Assembly: GCA_964486145.1 (NCBI GenBank)
Contig: CAZAMT010000133.1
Location: 1-10,488, forward strand
Origin: CAZAMT01 sp964486145
GTDB taxonomy: Bacteria; Bacteroidota; Bacteroidia; Bacteroidales; JAAAOM01
DNA: 10,488 bases
Direction of reading: 5' to 3'
How positions within the stretch are numbered: position 1 is the first letter of the stretch; every line of letters starts with the position of its first letter. Below are positions 7,086 through 10,488 of the stretch, in pieces. A program made the position numbers and the translations under genes. The notes below the pieces were generated by a model. The model did no database searches, was not told the DNA's origin, and saw only the letters and a program-made list of their open reading frames with translations.

Positions 7086-9170
7086 TTACACTTTTTCCTT
7101 CAGTTTCATGAGAAGGTACACATACCTTAAAGCCGCTGATTTTGCCTTTTGTTCGTTTGTGGAGGCCAGCCCATGGCCGCCTTCCGTGTTTTCAAAATAG
7201 AATACATTATGCCCCATGTCGGTCATTTTAGCTACCATTTTGCGTGCATGCCCCGGATGAACCCTGTCGTCTCTGGTAGAAGTCGAGAAAAAAACCTCAG
7301 GGTAATTTACATTTTTTCTGACATTGTGGTAAGGTGAATATTTGCTGAGGTACGCCCATTCTTCGGGGATATCAGGATTGCCATATTCGTCCATCCAACT
7401 GGCGCCGGCCAGTAGTTTGTTATACCTTTTCATGTCCAGCAAAGGTACCAAACAAACAACGGCTTCATACAATTCGGGGCGTTGTGTAAATGCTACACCA
7501 ACAAGGAGCCCTCCATTACTTCCTCCCATGATACCAAGGTGCTCGCCTGATGTGATATTCCTTGAAATCAGGTCTTCAGCTACTGAGTGAAAATCGTCGA
7601 ATACGTTTTGCCTCTTTTCTTTTCGTCCCGCCTGGTGCCAAGCAGGACCGAATTCGCCTCCACCCCTGATATTGGCAAGCACATAAACACCTCCCTGTTC
7701 GAGCCAGCCGGCTCCGTAAGTGCCTAAATAGAAAGGGTCCCGCGATACTTCGAACCCCCCGTAGGCATTTAGCAATGTTGGATTCCGGCCGTTATGATTC
7801 ATGTTTTTTGGACCAACCACAAAATACGGAATCATAGTTCCGTCTTTGGATTCGGTTTCGTACTGCCATACCTTGTATTTACTACCATCAAAAAATGAAG
7901 GCAGGGATTTAACTTTGCTGATTTCACTGCTGCTGGCATTTGCAAAATACAGTGTTGATGGTAAGAGGAAGTTCTCGAAATTGAAAAAATACTCGTCGGA
8001 ACGGCTGTCGGTATCAACAATACCAATGCTACCCATTTCAGGCGCATCAACCTTTTCTTTCTTCCAGTTCCCATTTTCAAAAATATAGGTATACAATTCA
8101 CTTTTCACGTTGTTTAGCATATTCACAATCAACATATTTTTAGTGGCGCTGGCCGATGTAATGCTACTATTTTCAGTGGGCGCTGAGATTAACTTTATAT
8201 CATGGTTTCCTTTCAATAATTCGTTATAGTCAGCGCTAATTAATGCTCCCTGGGGATAAGAATTGTCGTCCACTCTCCATTCCGATTTCAGGTGAATGAT
8301 AACCTGTCTGTTTAGAATATCATTAATATCAGCATCCTCGGGGATATCAAGTTTAATAATTTCGTTGTCCTCAAAAATATAGGTACTGGAGGTAAAAAAA
8401 GTCATTCCCTGATGAATAAGAGTGTAAGTGTTGTCAGCTTTGTTTATGGTCATTCCCCAGATACCCACATCGGTGGAGTCACCTTCAAAAATAGTTTTGG
8501 CTTCGGAGATGTCGGTGCCTCTTTCCCAGATTTTTACCTGGCGCGGATAGCCTGAGGTGGTTAAGGTTCCCTTTCCAAAATCTGTGGAAACGATAAGCGT
8601 ATTTTCATCAATCCAATTCACCGATCCCTTTGCTTCCGGTAAGGAAAAACCATTGTTGACAAATGATTTATCCTCAACGCTAAATTCTTTTTTAATGGTA
8701 GCATCGCCGCCCCCTCTCGACAGGAATACCATGAATCTTTTATAATCGGGATACAAACCGGTAGCGCCTTTGTACACCCATTTCACATCATCTTTTTTTG
8801 ACATTTCATCGAGATCGAGAAGAATTTCCCAGTCGGGATTACCACTCATATAGTTTTCTTTTGAACTACGTCGCCAGATACCACGAACATGGTCGGCATC
8901 CTGCCAGAAATTGTAAACGAAATCCCCGTAAACGTTCGGATAAGCGATTCGTTCATCCGAATTATAAATTTCAAGGCTTTTCTGGTAGATGTCGTCATAT
9001 TTTTCATGACTGGTAAGGACACCTAACGATTTTTTATTCATGTCTTCCACCCATTCCAGGGCTTTTTCATCTTCTACTTTTTCAAGCCATTCATATGGAT
9101 CCTCTTCCTGGGCGTTTACAAGATTTACTGATAACAACATTGCTATTAAAAATAATATGTTTTTGTTCAT
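7086..9170 (-). CDS. Secreted prolyl oligopeptidase (serine peptidase family S9A)
   Basis: A 694-residue serine peptidase. A signal peptide is evident: MNKN, a hydrophobic core, and a likely cut after VNA at residue 20, so the enzyme probably works in the periplasm. DPYEWLEKV (24-32) is the conserved family start. Residues of about 60-430 form the beta-propeller that limits substrate size. The alpha/beta-hydrolase domain follows, with the nucleophile S551 in GGSNGG, the acid in TRDDRVHPGH (D634 or D635) and H666 in EGGHG. NAYGGFEV and NIRGGGEFG match the conserved region before the nucleophile. Length agrees with the family's 690-720 residues. Family members cut short peptides after proline. 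The frame is open 15 codons further upstream, but the ATG at 9170 puts the signal peptide at the N-terminus. It has its own spacers on both sides (155 and 57 bases) and may be a single-gene unit. There is no Shine-Dalgarno sequence. Confidence 0.95.
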   Translation of the reverse strand: MNKNILFLIAMLLSVNLVNAQEEDPYEWLEKVEDEKALEWVEDMNKKSLGVLTSHEKYDDIYQKSLEIYNSDERIAYPNVYGDFVYNFWQDADHVRGIWRRSSKENYMSGNPDWEILLDLDEMSKKDDVKWVYKGATGLYPDYKRFMVFLSRGGGDATIKKEFSVEDKSFVNNGFSLPEAKGSVNWIDENTLIVSTDFGKGTLTTSGYPRQVKIWERGTDISEAKTIFEGDSTDVGIWGMTINKADNTYTLIHQGMTFFTSSTYIFEDNEIIKLDIPEDADINDILNRQVIIHLKSEWRVDDNSYPQGALISADYNELLKGNHDIKLISAPTENSSITSASATKNMLIVNMLNNVKSELYTYIFENGNWKKEKVDAPEMGSIGIVDTDSRSDEYFFNFENFLLPSTLYFANASSSEISKVKSLPSFFDGSKYKVWQYETESKDGTMIPYFVVGPKNMNHNGRNPTLLNAYGGFEVSRDPFYLGTYGAGWLEQGGVYVLANIRGGGEFGPAWHQAGRKEKRQNVFDDFHSVAEDLISRNITSGEHLGIMGGSNGGLLVGVAFTQRPELYEAVVCLVPLLDMKRYNKLLAGASWMDEYGNPDIPEEWAYLSKYSPYHNVRKNVNYPEVFFSTSTRDDRVHPGHARKMVAKMTDMGHNVFYFENTEGGHGLASTNEQKAKSAALRYVYLLMKLKEKV

Positions 9171-9227
9171 GACCAATTGGTTTATGGTGGTTAAAGTTTG
9201 TAAGAAACAAACCAAAATTTAATGTGT

Positions 9228-9914
9228 TCAAAAAGTATTTGATATGTTTGAGTTTTCCAAAAAAGGTTTATCAAAGCGCTTAGTGTAAGCATTGTTTTTC
9301 TTCAGGTTGCTGATCCAATAAAAATTGCCAAGCCTCGTTTTACTTAATAAGACCATCATAAAACGCCGGAAAGCCGGTAATTTATATGGTTTGGCCAGTG
9401 ACATTTTTATTTCCTCCGAAAATGTTTGAGATCTTGCAAATGTTTCGCCCAACAACCGAAACCGGTTGAATAACTTTTTAGTCCATGACGATGGCATCAT
9501 TTGAATACCTTCAACGCCACCTCTGATAACGGTACCTAAATATTCACAATCCAACCGGTTTGTAAGTTTTTTCAGATAGCGTTCAACAAAAGTTGAGTGG
9601 ATGGCTTCGGGGAAACCTGATTGAACAATAAACCCGATTTTTTTGGGTCGCGGAAAATCCAGTATTGCCAGGTCTTCGAAAAATTCTTTCACAATTCCCG
9701 GCATACAATCGGTATACAGCGGAAATATAATGATAACGGTATCGGCTGACTTAAACACCTGAAGGTTTTCATCCCTGCTTTTTCTGCTGGCAAGATATTG
9801 CACCGGGACTTTTTCCTGGTTGATCCGGAGGTATCCGCTCAGGAAATGCTCCATAAGGATTTTGGAATTGCTTTTTTTATTTCGTGGTGATCCGTTAAAT
9901 ATGGCAAGTTTCAT
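9228..9914 (-). CDS. Flavodoxin-fold NAD(P)H-dependent oxidoreductase (FMN reductase-like)
   Basis: A 228-residue cytoplasmic flavoprotein. The N-terminal strand and phosphate loop FNGSPRNKKSNSK (5-17) is the FMN phosphate-binding motif of NADPH-dependent FMN reductases. ADTVIIIFPLYTDCMPG followed by VKEFFED gives the second isoalloxazine-binding loop and helix. The first 150 residues or so cover the fold; the rest is a basic C-terminal extension with several Arg/Lys and aromatic residues and no recognised domain. The start is the ATG at 9914, not the TTG at 9920, because a strong GGAG lies 7 bases upstream of that ATG. It overlaps the preceding flavodoxin-fold gene by 20 bases, so the two are probably translated together. 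The electron acceptor is unknown. Reduction of quinones, flavins or small organics is possible. Confidence 0.83.
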   Translation of the reverse strand: MKLAIFNGSPRNKKSNSKILMEHFLSGYLRINQEKVPVQYLASRKSRDENLQVFKSADTVIIIFPLYTDCMPGIVKEFFEDLAILDFPRPKKIGFIVQSGFPEAIHSTFVERYLKKLTNRLDCEYLGTVIRGGVEGIQMMPSSWTKKLFNRFRLLGETFARSQTFSEEIKMSLAKPYKLPAFRRFMMVLLSKTRLGNFYWISNLKKNNAYTKRFDKPFLENSNISNTF

Positions 9915-10446
9915 GTACAATCTCCTCTATGTTTTCCCTAATTATTATTTTGAAGTATTTTTGTCTGCTGTGAAAATTAACAGCAAGCCTGTCGTAAATG
10001 TCTTTGTTAATTTGGAGATCTTCATCGTCTGTGTCATCCTCTTTTTCAACAATTACACCAAATTCGGGGTATCTTTTGTAGCGTTTGCGGTGATGACTTT
10101 CGCCATCGCGTATTTCAAGGTACGGGTGGATAAGCACAATGAGACGGTCTGTAATTTTTTTGAGCACCGAACTGGTAAAACCAGCCATTAGCGGAGATGC
10201 AAAAATGAAAAAATCGGAATTGATAACCGACCGGAAAATTTGTTCTCCATCATCGGTAAGTTTGCACTGCCCGGGTGTTTTCCACCAACAATCCCAACAG
10301 CCGGTACAATAGTGAAGATTCATTTTTGAAAGCGGGAATACCGTAATTTCATTTTCTTTCTCTAAAGCCTGGACAAGATCCGCGAGGTGTTTTGATAAAC
10401 CTCCGGTTTTTGCGCTCATGTCACCGTTAAGGATGGTTATTTTCAT
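9895..10446 (-). CDS. Flavodoxin-family oxidoreductase with an iron-sulfur-flavoprotein-like cysteine cluster
   Basis: A 183-residue cytoplasmic protein of the NADPH-dependent FMN reductase/iron-sulfur flavoprotein group. The N-terminus KITILNGD...TGGLSKHL (2-21) is the first strand, phosphate loop and helix, with a variant loop lacking the usual GSPR. Four cysteines (C47, C50, C53, C61) in HYCTGCWDCWWKTPGQC form a CX2CX2CX7C pattern resembling the compact 4Fe-4S-binding motif of archaeal iron-sulfur flavoprotein. SDFFIFASPLMAGFTSSVLKKITDR (76-100) is the second flavin-contact loop and helix. A His/Arg/Tyr-rich stretch (HPYLEIRDGESHHRKRYKRYP, about 107-127) is typical of this subfamily as I recall it. 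Whether an iron-sulfur cluster is really bound is inference. The gene overlaps its partner by 20 bases. Upstream only 42 bases are visible, so it may be internal to a longer operon. Confidence 0.83.
   Translation of the reverse strand: MKITILNGDMSAKTGGLSKHLADLVQALEKENEITVFPLSKMNLHYCTGCWDCWWKTPGQCKLTDDGEQIFRSVINSDFFIFASPLMAGFTSSVLKKITDRLIVLIHPYLEIRDGESHHRKRYKRYPEFGVIVEKEDDTDDEDLQINKDIYDRLAVNFHSRQKYFKIIIRENIEEIVHETCHI
9921..9928 (-). promoter_or_regulatory. Strong ribosome binding site (AGAGGAGA) within the upstream coding region
   Basis: On the minus strand AGAGGAGA precedes the ATG at 9914, with 7 bases between GGAG and ATG. It fixes the start of the second flavoprotein gene over the TTG at 9920. 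It also encodes two Glu residues of the upstream protein, so it could be partly coincidental. The other starts in the window mostly lack such a sequence, as expected in Bacteroidota, which makes this one stand out. Confidence 0.55.
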
Positions 10447-10488
10447 TGATTCTTGGATTTATTTGCTTTTCCGGATGAAGCAGAATGG
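10447..10488 (-). other. Right edge: possible 3' end of a preceding gene, frame undecided
   Basis: All three minus-strand frames are open from the window edge for at least nine codons. One ends in TGA sharing ATGA with the start of the flavoprotein gene (tail HSASSGKANKSKNQ). One ends in TAA 12 bases before it (tail PFCFIRKSK), and the third runs past the start before stopping. Any of these could be the end of an upstream gene, or the stretch could be a spacer. Nothing here allows a choice. Confidence 0.2.

Noticed and set aside
9172..9181. 10-base palindrome ACCAATTGGT beside the peptidase start codon
   Set aside because: It is short, occurs once in full, and has no partner site suggesting an operator.
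9820..10191. 123-codon hydrophobic open frame on the + strand opposite the flavoprotein pair
   Set aside because: It looks membrane-like only because it mirrors Lys/Asn-rich coding sequence; both opposing frames carry clear flavoprotein motifs.

Overview
The window looks like ordinary chromosome from a Bacteroidota bacterium. The grounds are AT-rich spacers, start codons that mostly lack a Shine-Dalgarno sequence, one good match to the Bacteroidota -7 promoter element (TAnnTTTG), and gene families typical of that phylum: an HTH-less sigma-54-type response regulator, a short actin-like Ppx/GppA protein, a NatA/NatB-like exporter and a lipoprotein-free secreted prolyl oligopeptidase. I cannot place it below phylum level. 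Every well-supported complete gene lies on the minus strand, so transcription runs from right to left.

Right part (about 9228-10488): two flavodoxin-fold oxidoreductase genes overlap by 20 bases. The upstream one carries an iron-sulfur-flavoprotein-like cysteine cluster. The downstream one has an unusually good ribosome binding site placed inside the upstream reading frame. A further gene may lie off the right edge. Next comes a secreted prolyl oligopeptidase (7086-9170), then a MenA-like UbiA prenyltransferase (5995-6930) and a DoxX-family membrane protein (5420-5908). A possible 29-residue ORF follows DoxX.

Left part (190-5292): a likely promoter at 5285-5292 precedes a run of five same-strand genes with gaps of 76, 32, 12 and 53 bases. 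In order of transcription they are a gamma-class carbonic-anhydrase-like hexapeptide protein, an ABC exporter ATPase, its ABC-2 permease, a Ppx/GppA phosphatase and a sigma-54-type response regulator lacking a DNA-binding domain. A hairpin with a T-rich tail at 80-106 could end this unit. A short + strand coding tail (1-51) probably belongs to a convergent gene outside the window.

Functionally the exporter ATPase and permease clearly form one complex, and the two flavoproteins probably work together or in sequence. The MenA-like enzyme and DoxX may both touch quinone chemistry, but only adjacency suggests that. The other neighbours look like housekeeping genes sharing a transcript. I did not find convincing evidence of a new defence, mobile or RNA system. 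The points most worth a second look are the coupled flavoprotein pair and the HTH-less regulator with GAFTSA in place of GAFTGA. No stretch over 300 bases lacks a gene; no tRNA, rRNA, CRISPR array or insertion sequence was seen.
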